From contig NC_003280.10 of NCBI RefSeq assembly GCF_000002985.6, positions 6,134,501 to 6,198,500 of the forward strand: a DNA stretch of 64,000 bases, given 5' to 3'. The DNA comes from Caenorhabditis elegans (Eukaryota > Nematoda > Chromadorea > Rhabditida > Rhabditidae). Shown piece after piece: positions 1 through 13,500 of the stretch. How positions within the stretch are numbered: position 1 is the first letter of the stretch; every line of letters starts with the position of its first letter. Both the position numbers and the translations under genes were made by a program. The notes beneath the pieces were generated by a model. The model was not told the origin of the DNA. It made no database searches and saw only the letters and a program-made list of their open reading frames with translations.

Positions 1-1595
1 TCATGAAGCCTAAACCTTGAGACATCATGATTTTTGATAATTTTTGGTTCTAAAAAATTTATTTTAATTTTCTAACGATATTCTTTCGTTAATTTCACTC
101 ACATGTTTTCGATTAACAGGGTTATTACAAGACATGCCATAAACATCAAAGGTTTGAATTTTTTCTTTGAACATTATACCAATCAAGTACCAGAAAAAAC
201 CCCGGTAAAATTGTGAATTTTTGAAATTTACATAGGTTTGAAAATTGCCAGAAAGTATCGATTGTTGCGATCCCTTGAAGCTTAATATGGTTTACCCATT
301 TCTAGCCATTTTTTTTAAGCTTACCAAAATCGTGCCGAAACTCTGCCAAAGTCTGACCGAAGTCTGCTGAAAGTTTGACGGAAAAAAAAATCAAAAAATG
401 AAATCAAAATCAATAAGTACAATCGGTATATCAATCAATCCTAAATTGACTTAAAACTTAAAACTACAAAATTTCCAAAATCAGAGCATAAACTTCATGT
501 CCCATAAAGGCCTTGCAAAAATGTCGCTCTGCACCACTATCAATCTACATAACATATGATCCTTAAGTTTGAGTGATGCGAGTGTTCTTTTTTTAAAACT
601 GACTATTTTTTCAAGTCTTCTTCCCCACCCACAAACATAAATTTTTCCTTTTCCTCCAAAAAACCCACATGATTGAATTTATCACTTTCCTCTTCCGTTC
701 CATTTCTTCAAAAAAAAGGAGAAGCAGAAGAATAAGACGAATTGTTTTGAATGTCACGTTCTTCTGGCCACATAGTGGTTCATAAAATTCAAGTTTTCTA
801 ATTTTAATTGTATTGAGCTGCTGTTCATGAAACATAAACATAATTTATGACAACAATTAAATGTTTTTTGATTGCTTCAACTTTTATAGTTTTGAAATCA
901 ATTTGAGTTGAAGCTGCTTAAATTTTCTATTTTTCTTAAAATGCGATATTTATATTCTTAGGCACTTTACTCCCCAAAACTTTGACTGAAAACTTCAAAA
1001 ACATAAAAACTTTTAAGAGTATTTTTTATGATATTGTATCATTTTTACTATTGTAAGTGCTTTAAAAAATCCTCACTGATGCTGCTTAACTTTTGAGAAA
1101 TACTGCTAACATAAGCTTTCAATTTCAAATCCATCACTAAATTTTACTGGTTTCTCGTGATCCATTTTAATGGGAGTATGTTCTAATTTAATGACTTGGT
1201 GATCCCGCGTGTTCTGCGAGTCCACCTGTTCTACTCTCATCGTACCTCGTAAATCAGTAAAATCCGTTCCAGCCTACCTACCCCCTTCTCCCCCTTCGAA
1301 AAAATGTCTCGTATTCTTCATTTTTCTTCTCGAGAGCGGTGGCCTCATCGCTTCATCTCTCTTTTCCTGAAGAATGTATACAGAGAGATCTGTGATGCAA
1401 AGAGACAAAAAGATTGAGACGGACACCCGTGTACCTCCTCCTGGCCAGCCGGAGAGGACTTCTTCCTTGTCACCAAGAAACCATTTTTTTATGTAGTTTT
1501 TTAAATACTTTCCACATTTCTTGTCCTTTCCTTTTTCTTTAATTGATCTTTGCAATCAATTTCTAACATCTTCTGTATTTTCGAGTCATTCAGAA
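1..1595. promoter_or_regulatory. Upstream region of the SLC4 transporter gene, no gene seen
   Basis: AT-rich DNA without a convincing coding exon on either strand; the short open frames here have no splice or codon support. It must contain the promoter of the longest SLC4 isoform. The sequence just before the first ATG (positions 1586-1593, TCATTCAG) resembles a trans-splice acceptor, so the true transcription start may lie further upstream. Confidence 0.4.
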
Positions 1596-4500
1596 ATGAC
1601 GGAGAGCTCTCCGGAGCCACTGGATGATCTGTACGAAGAACGTATACGTCGTCCAGTTGTGAGATGGCAAAGTATGAAAGAAGATGGGAAAGATTCGAAT
1701 GGATTACGAAGAACAGAAACTTTACCAGAAATGCGACCTGGAAGACGCGGTGGCAGACGAAGGCTCCGACCCAGGAATAATAACGGTTCTATTAGACATT
1801 TCTTTAAAGTTAAATTGAAGCTCAAATTGAAAGTTGAAATCGTACACGATTCAGTCATCTGTAGTTGTAAAACCCTGGAAGCACTACTTTTTTATAGTGC
1901 CAGAAAGTTTCGGTTTTTTTTCCTATGTTTTTCTCAAAACAAACATTTTAAAATTATTGCTCGTTCCAGTGGAACCCTTACTATTAGAGCGAACAAAAGT
2001 TTTCAAAATTTTTGAAAATTTCGGTTCCCATTTCAAAGATATCATCAAATTTGGTATTCGTAAACAATTACATTATTCGCCTGAACGTGTCTACAAAATG
2101 CTCGGAGTTTCTCGTAGATTCATCAAACATTTTTAGTTGGGATTTAAGAACAATTTACGTTAGAGCTTCATTTCTTTTATCCGCTCCTTGACAACTCTAG
2201 TATATTTATCGGTGCATTGACATGTAAATTGGCTCCCTTTCAAAAACAAGTTTCGATCCCTTCCAATTTCCAATCAAATTCTAATCAATCAATATTTACA
2301 AGACGCTCGTGGTGTCAAAACACTTGTTTTGTCTCTCTCCGACTCTTCCTCTTCCATCAAATACTTTTTTTCGTTTTGATCTTTTTATTCTCCACATCCC
2401 TCGGACCAACGCAGCTGGCAGGTAGTAGAGAGTGAGAGATAAAAGAACAAAAGAGTGAGATGTATGAAAAGCAGTGAGTGTCGGCAAAATATTTGCTTGT
2501 CATACACCCTGTACTGACAGGATGGGTCTGGAGAAGTCAGAATGTGTCATGTTTTGACCCAATACACCTGAATTCCTAGGCCGTAATCCGATAGGGGTGT
2601 GAGAGGAGAAAACTAGGCTGTGCTGCACAGTGTTATGAAATCTGATCACTATTTCAGATTTTGAGCAGCGGGGCTGTATGTTGAAATGAAAATTCCAAGT
2701 TATTTTAGCTGATGGGAAACCATAATTTAAATTTTTGAATTTTGGGGCTTGTAATTAGGTTTTCCAAATTCCTTGGTGATTTCCATAGTGTCCCGGTAAC
2801 TGGTATGGAATCTACTCAAATCAAAAACCGAAATGAATGACTAAAATCGAGTTAACAAAAGTTTTATGAAACTCTCTCTATATATAAGTTTCTTGCGGAA
2901 TTTTTAGCTGTGTTAGTTGGACTTTTTGATATAAATATGTACATACAGTAAGTAAAAAATGTTACTTTAAAAATATTTTGGTACGGTTGCATCAAGAGCT
3001 TATAAACGATTTTCTATCAAAAATATATCTTTATAGTTGTAAGAAACACCTTTGAGTTAAACCTAGAAAACTCCAAAAAACGCAAAATTTAAATGAAAGG
3101 TTTAAAATTTTCTGTTGGATTGCCAAAAAAATTAACGAGAAAAAATTTATTCTAAAATAATTGGTACACAACTAGAACTTGAGAACTTTGAATTAATATC
3201 AAATTGTTACCATTGAAGTTATGAATCATGTATTGGTGTACATTTGGAAAAAGAACAAGTGTTTTTGATAAAAGTTAACAAACACTGTTTATAAAGAGTT
3301 CACCCGACTATTAAGTATACTTGAACATTTTCAGACGAAGATGGTGACTCTGGATCTCTCCAACACAGTTTTCTCCGAGTGCCGGTTGGTCTGTCTGGTC
3401 GTTCATCTCCTTCTGTCGCATCTATGGGATCCGAACCAGAATCATGTATTGATGATACTCGATACATGACAGACGACGATGATGTAATAGGTATGTTTGC
3501 TATTTAAATTAGGGGGTTTCAGATTTTACAGATTTAACTTCCAGGAAGCGCAGCTAAAAAAAGAGAAACATTCTAAGAAACACTTTGCCTGAATTAGTTT
3601 TGGTGAATTAGTGGTTGTGATTACTTTACCAGGAAATAAATGACATCATTTTCTATTTTGATTATTTAATCGTTAATCGATTTTTAAATCAAAACTAGAA
3701 TATCCCTTGCTTCTGCCAAAATTCAAAGTCCACTCCAAATCATCCAAAATCTAATTGATTTTGAGAACAATGGAACCTTTCCAGCTAGTACACATGTAAA
3801 CAATTTGTAATCCCGCGCCTCTATGTATCTTCCATTTTCTTCTTTTTCTCCCTGACCAATCATTTATCTAATTATGCTAATCATATTCTAATGTGAGCCC
3901 TTCTTTTCATTTATTTATTTTCTCTTTTTTTTTGCTTCCCGACGTTCAATGGCTCCTCGTTTTACTTGCTCTTCAATGAAATGCGCGTAAATCCTAGCTG
4001 CCGAGAAGAGTATGTTTTTATCGGACGAGGAGCCAATTAACTTTTTTTTCGGCGCACAACACACATTTCTCTAGAAATGGCAAAGCAGCTCTGTGTTCTG
4101 TTCAAAAAAAGAGTTATCAAACAAGTTCAGAAGAAAAAGAAAAACGAGATGAAGAATTTTCGGATCGAAAATACTGTCATCGGCTATAAGGTGTCACTTG
4201 CAGAAGTAACATCATTTCGGTCTTTTTCATTTTTCCTGGTTCGTTTCATTAGTTCAACCGAGCAATTTTTGTTAGATTTCTAGGTTTCTATAAAAAATAG
4301 AAAACAGACGGTAAAAAATTCAGAAATTATAATTTTTTGCATATTGAAACAAAAATTATTAAAAAATTTTCTATAAATTTTTTACAGTTACACTCGTTAC
4401 ACTAATACCTAAATTCCCGTTGACAACGAACAATTCGCTATTTCTCGGAAATTTAGCTTCTGGATCTATTTTAGAACACCATAAGCGAGAAAAAGTACTA

Positions 4501-7500
4501 ATTTTATTTCCGGTAAATTCCTCCAAATATATTATAATAGACAAGCCTCCCGAGAAGATGTGCTAATTAAATTGCAAAATAAAATTTCTCGAGCTATTCA
4601 AAAACTTCTTAGAAACAGAACCGCTTACTAATAGAACATTACAAGAAATAACTATTAATAAAACGAATTCTGAAAATTAATCCACCGTAATCCTTCATCT
4701 ATTTTACAGCCACCCATTATGCATTTGAGTATAACTTATGTTTCTCCTTCACTTAATTCCTTCTTTTTCATTCGTCATCTTTCATTTTCTTTCATTCTTG
4801 ATGAACTTGTGCATGGCACAGTAGCTTTGTGTGTATGTGTGTGCTTCTTTTTTTCCGTGTCCCAACTCACACATACATATAGACGCATCCCCCTCATACA
4901 CATATATACACTAATAACCTGGAAAAACTCACTCTTCGAGCTCTTCGAGCTCTTCCATCGTCTTTCGGTAGGCTTCTTAGGACCACTCGAGAATTTGTGT
5001 TTGTATGTGTGTGTGTGTGTGCAAGTTGCCCTGAGGCGACAACAAATTTCACGTTTGCCTCCACCCATTCACTTTTCAACACTGACAAAACCGCGAAGAG
5101 ATTTTTGACCAAAAAATGGAGAAGCTCAGTGAGAATCACACAGTTCATTTCTCATCATTATTCGATTGTCTCACAACCGAGACACGGGTAATTCAATATT
5201 CAGTGTGTGACCCTTTTCGAAATGCGGTTTTTTCTCTTTTTTGTTTCCTTAGATTCAGTCTTCCAGCTCTTCCCCTGCTTTTAAGATTAGATTCAATTTT
5301 GGTGCATATTTTAAAAATCTCGCCCTTCCTCACCCCATTCGTCAGCCAGTAAAGTCCATTTTGAATTCAAAACCGAAAGCCGAAAGATATCTAGAAAAAT
5401 GCTAGAATCATCTGAACAAAATGACGTGGTATCGAAAGCTAGATTAATTGACTTTTTGAAGAAAAAAGATTGAAATCTTTACTTTTGCAGTAGCAAGCCG
5501 AAAATCTTTGACTTAATTTATGACATTTTTGATAACGCAGAAAAGATGTTAGGAGAAATCTAACTATTTCGGATATGCCAGTAAAATTTTTCATATATTG
5601 GGTCATTTTTCGAGCCGCCCTTGTTGAGTTTTATGCAAGTTCTAGTTAGAAATATTTAAACGGAATTTTTAAACTCGTAGGCGGTCTGTTTTAATAGTAG
5701 CAACAGTTTTTACTGAATTGAAGCTTTTCCTATTCTGAAAACTCGGCGTCTTTTAAACATTTGTTTTAATTTGCTGAACTTCAATTATTTAACTGAAATT
5801 AACATTTCCAGTTTTAAATGACACAACTTTTGACCCACGTGACCTGCCACCTTCATTTGCAACTTCATTCTGCATGACCGAGCCATTTTTTGTTCGCGAT
5901 GGCAAAGGATAAAGCACTCCATTTTCACTTTTGAATTAGAACCAACTTGTTAAATAATTGATTCCAGTCGACTCTAGGTGAACCCAGTTTTGCGCAAAAA
6001 CCGAAAATTTCGATGTTTCAACAAAAAACCGATGATTTTTGTGTTGTTTTCCTATTATTTCTTCCATTGTCGTTTTTTCAGTCTTCACTCATTCCTCTTC
6101 TTCTCCCTCTACTTATTCTAAATCCTTTCCTTCATCGTGCTCTTCACTATTTTTCTCCGTTTGCCATTGTACGCAAAGCAGCGCCCGTAAGAAGCACGAA
6201 AAGCGGAAAAAATGAGCAAAGAAAAAGCACGGCGGTGAACAGGAAAGCTGCGATGGAAAAATGCAAATTTTTTCCGACGACGTCGCTGACAACACTACCA
6301 ATATTTTCAGAATTTCGTGTATTTTAAGAAAAATGAAAATTGAGTTTAACATAAGTTGAAAACTCCAACAATTCTTCAACTCAAAGTTGAGTTCTAATCC
6401 GATATTCCATTTTAAGTATGATCCTCGTTTTTTTATGACTTTTATTTTCTTCGGAATGTCATGTTCCCGGCTCTGATGAGAATTAGACATATACTTTCTC
6501 CTTCCACATCCCTCACAAAAAGAGAACAAAAAAGCGAAGAAAAAGAAAGAATTAAATTAATTTTCGCGCGCATTTTATAGTCGGTATTATATCTCCTGTA
6601 GAAGTCTTGTGAAAATGAGAAGATGGCAAAAAGAGGCAGTAAAATTCCGGGGAAGCAGCAAAAATAAATATCAAATTAGCGAGCCCGGACCACTATTTTC
6701 CTATTTTTCTATTAGTTCTAGCCTTAATTGAGAAACCCATTCGACGCTGGGTATTGCCAGCATTGATCCGGAATTTCTTAAAATACTGATTATTTTTGTA
6801 CTTTACTGAGTTTTGAGCTATTTTCAGAACAATTATTTGTTAGAGTACAAGTTACCAGTTTTAGAGTTATCTGAAACACCAAAGTACTAGCCAATGAAAA
6901 TATTAAATGAAAATTTAATTGATCGGGAGGTTCAAAAGTGCACAATTGTTGGATGGCTCAAATGTGTTTCATCGGCATGTGATGATGATGATGAGTTAGC
7001 CGTAGAGAGGTGGTGGTTTCATTTTGGACGGGTACAAGTTTTCGAGAATTTTTCTTTTTCTTTCTTTTCCTCTCTCATTCTTTTCACACGTCATTTTATT
7101 TTATTGCGGCGGCGGCTCACACTTCGAGCCCTCAAGCTCCTGGGATCTGTCTCATTCATCGAATTTTAATTGTTGGGCAATAGTACTCGTTGGATGTTGT
7201 TTTTCCTGTCTCTGCAATGTTTCAAGCATTTGAACTTTTTTGCCTTTGATTCAGCACGTATTCATTCCTCGGTGCTCTTCTTCGGAAATATGACACCGTG
7301 ATGGGAATCGGAGCGGCCGGAATCCCCCCGACACTTTCACGTTTTGTTTCATTCATCTTCTCCATCCTTAGATAAAAAAACATCAAGATGTAACAGATTT
7401 TGTGTTGATCATTTGATACCTAGAATTTACCAAAAAAAAAAGAGTCAAGATTCGAGTATCATAAATTTGGAAATTGTTTAAAACATCCTCCAAAGCGCTA

Positions 7501-10500
7501 AAATTTCGAAATATCAAAGTAAAACTATTCAGCAATTTTTTGAAATTTGTTTTAAATAATACAGTCGACAAGTGAACGAAAACCCAATTTTGACTTATTA
7601 CAAGTTCTGAATCTCACTGAAACTATAATATGCTTTCAATCTGATATTAATAAATGCCAAAAAAAAGTGATTCTCATCTGAGGTTATTGAAGTTCCTGAA
7701 TCTACTTCTATTTAAAAAAGCAAGACTGAACTTCTGATCTGATTGCTGACGGGGCAATCTAAATTTCTGACAAGTAACTTGCCCACACGGAACATGTTGA
7801 ATAATCTCTCCCGATCGGAAAATCATTGTCTGTTCCGCTTACATCATTTAGAAGAATCTGTCATTCCGAATCAGCAGTAATATATGTTTCCATTAAGTTC
7901 TCAATGCAAGGCTCATTGAGCTTCTCTACTTCCTCTCTCTCTTATAGATTCTTCTCCTATCTCTACACCTGTTCATGTGTCCCCATTCATTTCTTCCTCA
8001 GATTCTCGTTCAATCACTTTCTTCTCTTTCAATCTACCTACCAATTCGCAGTCCATCAGTTCGTCTCCCCCCTTTTGATGTACTTTGGCCACGAGTAATT
8101 TACCAAATTTTCCATGGGTCCGAAGTTAGCAACAATGTCGTAGTTGTATGCTGGTCGCCCTCCTTGCCAATTCAATTGGGAGGCTACGAAAGCTCTGAAT
8201 CTGAGAATGAAGAAAACGACGAGCGAATAGAAGAAACCCGTTTTTCCTTTTTTATGTCCATCCACAACCTCCTGACTTTTTGTAGACAGCGACAAAAAAT
8301 CTTTTGAAACGGGAAAGAAAGGTTAGGTTTCTTTCGAAATATTAAATCGGCGCTTTTAACTCCATCAACTTTTTTTCTCTATGTCACTTACTCTCTCACA
8401 TCATCCTCTGTGTTTCAGAGCCACTCACACTATTTGACAGCCAATTAGTTTTCAAACGATTGATTGTTTCAATATATCTGTTTTTTGTGATGAACTGAAG
8501 CTTTGAGCTAGAAAATCAGGTTCGCTAGGATCAAGACATCTGGACAAAAAAGACGGGTGATAATTAGAAAATGTTAGTGTTTGTTGAAGGAATTTGAGAG
8601 ATACTGGCGGTCCCGAACGACATGTGTTCGCACTTTTTATTTTCTTTTCTCTGTGACCTGCTTTCTTAGTTTTTGAATTTTAAATATGAGCTCGTATACT
8701 TTAATTCCTTCTGTTTTTTTTTTCAACCGTACCATCTTTAATTATGTTAAAAATTAAACCTGTATTATACTGCTCGTAGAGCTGGCGAAGCCAAACATTT
8801 TTGTAATAATACCGCACACTGTCAGCTCATGAAATATTTTCCAAAAACATTTAATACTTGGTTAGCGAGAGGATACGATTAGATCAGGTTCCAAAACGAG
8901 TCAAAACCAACATCTTCGTCCAAACTGAAATCTTCTTTCAGTCAAGAAAAGTTGCACATCTAGAGCAGTTGAACACCGAGTTTTTGATAAAGTGCACGTC
9001 ACACTACGAATATTCTCTCCCTTAGACGTTCGCCTGTACCTTGTCGGATTCGTCACATGAGTAGAACATGTCGAATTCCACATCTCACTCTCTTTTCTTT
9101 TCTATATTCGACAGCTTCTCCCTCAGGGACACATCGGACACTTCTGATGAATTTCGCCTCCGCCGAGCCGACATATGAGCACATATTTCGTTGAAGGAGC
9201 CCTACACTTCATTTCGACTTTCTTTTTACCCCGGAAACCAAGTTTTTGATTTTTTTGGTTCTTTTTTTTGCAAAATGATGTATGTGTCCCCACTGTTTCC
9301 TAGCTAATTTGCTTTGGAGCGGTTTTTGAACTTTTTCCTTTTGGTGTACTTCAAGAAGTCCATTGGAATAGAAGAGCTAGGGGCGTTTTTTTCAATTGAG
9401 AACCATAAATCTAAGGAAATAAAATGCGGTTTAGAATTTGAGAATACGAATAAAATTCAGAAGATCAGTCCCTCATATTACCTTTACTAACTCAGTTAAC
9501 ATGTGCCTCCCTCTCCTCCGCCGGCTCGTAACCCGTCAATCAGTTTCATTTGACAAGAAGGCATCTGAAAAATAATAAAAAACCGAAGATGTTGGCTTGC
9601 GATGGAGAAGAAGTTCAAGTAGGGGATGTAAATGTGATGCTTTCTGACTGAGACTCTACTGATGAGTCGACATCTTCCGACCGGTCTTCTTGAAGAGAGA
9701 GGCCGCTTCGCACATACATCCAATTATTTGCAACAAGGTCTTCTTCGTCTTCTCCGGTCGACTAGTGTATATGTGTGTGAGCAAGAATCCGCTTCACCCA
9801 CGCAACTTGCTCGAAGAGCATCCCTATATCCGCAACTTGTTTCAACGCCGTTACCTCGTCTTTTCCGTTCCATCAGTCGCCGCATTTTTTCTTCTCTCAT
9901 CACACTGTTTCGATTTTCATTCACTCTGCAAATGTAAATATTCAGGCGCGGGACATCCCACCGCCGTTTCTTCTATCTCATGTGTGTGCTCTTTATTCTG
10001 TTTCTCTATTCTGCCGCCCCGTTTTCACGCATTTTCTTCTTCTTTTACGCTTTCCATCCTTCTCATCCACGCTGAAATCTCCGTTTTCCTCCTCCCGTTT
10101 TCTTCGTTGGCTCATTCTATTTGCTAGATTAGTCACAGGTCGTTCGAGACCAACATCCATTCAGATTCTGGTTTTAGATCTTTGTTCTTTAAAAAGTACT
10201 AGTTGGACCCCGTACTGTTCTAGATGCTACAATTTTCTGAACGTTACTTGGCAAAATGTCAAATTCCAAGAGGATAGAGACTAATTTGAAAATCACTGAC
10301 TTTGATAAAAATATAAAATTTGGTTACCGTATTTTTCCTATCATTTGCACCCCAACAGCTCTACTTCAACAGCTTACATCTCGATTGCATTTGGCTTTAG
10401 AATTTTTTTTTTCAATTATGTATAAAAATATAGAGATATACATATTTTAAACGCATTTTTAGTGTTGTAAATGTTTTGATAAGAGCAAAGCCAACCGAAT

Positions 10501-13500
10501 AGTGAGCGCTCAAATTAGAGCCAAGGGGTTGCAAGATTAAAGAAAAAAAATTTATCTGAAGAATCTGGAAAATCCTAGTAGTCCTTTTGTTTCCTGGTTA
10601 AAAACGTTATTGGGTTCTCCAAATTTCCCATTGCAAGCAAAATATTCTAGTTTAAAATCTATGGGCTTGCAAATTCAATTTATGCTCCAACCTAATAATA
10701 GTCATCTAGTTGCTATTCCTTTCGATGATCCATCAGATCCATTTTCTGAAAAAGAAAACAAGCAGCATTGTACTAACAAATAGAGAAGTCTCTCTTCTCT
10801 TATTTCTTATGTGGAGCAGCTACCTCATAACTTTTTCAAGAGAAAACACGTGTGTCTACCAGTTTGTTTCATACTATTTTTTTTCTATTGTTCTTATCCT
10901 TCACAGGCATCCTCTCTAAAAGAACGGCTTTATGCAAAAGCACAGAAGAAGAAAAACGAAGAATAAGCATAAGAGGAAAAGAAATAACAATCTGTTTTCT
11001 AAGCGCTCGTCCGTATTTTTTGTGCTGTTTGCCACCCTCGCCTCCCACCACAAGATCCCATCCGTATGCCCGATGTTCGTTCTTTCGTTTTCCGCTTCCA
11101 TTTTTAAATCTTATTTTGGTAGTATGTGTGTTTGTATGAGAACACTGGATTTCAAAAAAAAAACGGCGCCACAGGGTGGCTGAATGCCTTTTGAAAGGGA
11201 CTCAGCTGCCATCGAAAACGAACTCAGTTTGACGGAGGACTCTCCGAGATTTAGGAGCAGCTCTTGCACTTCTTCCAATTTCGAGATAAGCCCTTTTGCG
11301 GCGGCATTGAACCAGCAAAAAAGGAAATGGAGTTATCTTCAGAATCCATTTTTCTCTGATTTGCCAAGATCAATTTCCTTTTTGTTGGTTTTTTTTGCAG
11401 AAAACTGCAAAAAAAAAATGCACGGTGAGCTGTGAAATTAAACCAGAAGCTCTATGTTAGGTTGGAGACAGCATACGAATCTTCCATCAAATGTTGAAGC
11501 TTAGAATTTTGGTTTTAAACACCTTTCACCAGTCTCACTAAAAAGTTGCATAGATTTCAATTAAATTATCTTTCAAAATTTTTTTCGGAAAACCAAAAAA
11601 AAAATATTTTGTTCAAACCAATGAGACAATTGTTTGAAGTTGTGACTCTGACATATATGTAAATCTACATCGATATAATTTAATTTAATGATTTTTTTTA
11701 ATTTATAAAATTACAGTTAAAAAAGTGAAATTTTCAGTTGCTACCTAAAAATCGGAAGTTGAAAAAAAATTATTTTTTCCATGATTTTTGTGTATATGTT
11801 GTTCGAGCTTGCGACATTGTTCCAAATTTATTGAAAATCCTAAATTTTTTCGATAATCTTGATATCCCCTATTTCTAAAAATTTCCGAGTTCACTTGAAA
11901 CAGCAATCCTCTTTGACCTCCGATCTCATTGTCATCACATCCACCACACATCCTGCTCTCAGTTTTCTTGACCTCTAATCAATATCTTCAGATCATTTTT
12001 CTATTCTCTTTTTCTTTTCCTCTATCTATCTGTTATCTTTATCTTCAACTCTATCATTTGTAAAACGAGTCGGCTCATTCATCACTTCAAAGTAACTTTG
12101 CACCACCGTTCTACCCATTTCCATTATCTACGAGTTGTCCCAGTTATTTCATCCATATCTAGTAAACGGAAGCTCACATTGTGTATGTTTTGTGCTCTTT
12201 TTCTGCGATGCCGCCACCCGCGCTGGGAAGATATTGCTTTCTATTGCTTGCTTCTTGCATCCACCCTCACATTTATAATTGCTCCGCCTCCTCTATTCTC
12301 CACCCTCGTTTGCTCTTTAGGCTTTCCAAGCAAAAAAATGTGGAGAAGCAAAAGCGGAAATGGGAGTGTGGAACTACAGTATGAACTTCAAATACCAAGA
12401 TTATGTAAACGTGATCTGATGATTTAGTCGGAACGAGATAGCTCTATTCAATTATCTTCTTATTTTCTTATTTTAGATTTGAATTGAGAATCAAGAATAC
12501 AATTTGCATTTAGAGTGATTCACATCCCAATTTGAATAATCTCTTTATTCTGATTTATTATAAATTCCTTGTCTTCTTCTTTTCTTCAAATACTTCCTTC
12601 TACATATCTTCTCATGATTACTGTAACTTCAGACGCATATCTAAACTGTTCATGACTATGACTCAACAGTAGATCATCAGAAGTCATGACAACACCGGAT
12701 TCGGATAGCAACGCCGATCCATTTGGTGGCTCAGATCCTCCTTCAGCACCACTCACATTCCGTGCCCCGCCTGTCTCAAACTGTGCTAAATCAATAATCG
12801 ACCGGAAGTTGAGAAAATATGCATCCGAAACATCGTTTGCAACTGAAACCGCTAGTGAATCAAGTCTCGAACGAGAAGTTCCAAGTAGATCAAGAGTTTT
12901 CACAGTAAAACCAGTTGGAACAAGAACACCTGGTGGTATTGTCTTAACGAATGGTGCAAGTAATAGTAATAGTACAAATAACGGCGGAGTTCATCGGAGC
13001 AGAAGAAGACACGATTCGGATGCAAGTGGATCAGCTAATTCAGAAGCCACCGTAGCTTCTGGAGCCAATACACCAAGAAGATGTCATTTTAGAAGACCAA
13101 AATCAACAAGTGAAATGCATCAATCGTGTACTTCTGCAACAATTCATTCACTGGAAAGTCATCACAATGAGGAACGGAGAGCTAGTCACGTTTATATGAT
13201 TGATGATGATTCTGTTCATGAATTTGAAGATGATGACGGTAAGTAAAGGTTTTGATGATCTACCAGGCTTTCAGTAAAACTTCAAACTGGAGTTTAAATG
13301 TCTGTTGGCTCTAAACTATAGCTATAGTAAGAGATGAATTTATTGAATACAAATTTCATTGTTTCTATTAAAACGGTTCTTATATTAAAAATCGATTTCA
13401 ATATTGTTGTAATTAACTCTGTTAGTAAACTGCTTGATATTTAGAATATGCAATTCTTCATCATTATTGACGCGTACTTTTAAAGAATCCACTAGACTTA

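Noticed and set aside
12586-12903. 105-residue minus-strand frame
   Set aside because: Antisense to SLC4 exon 3; no independent support.
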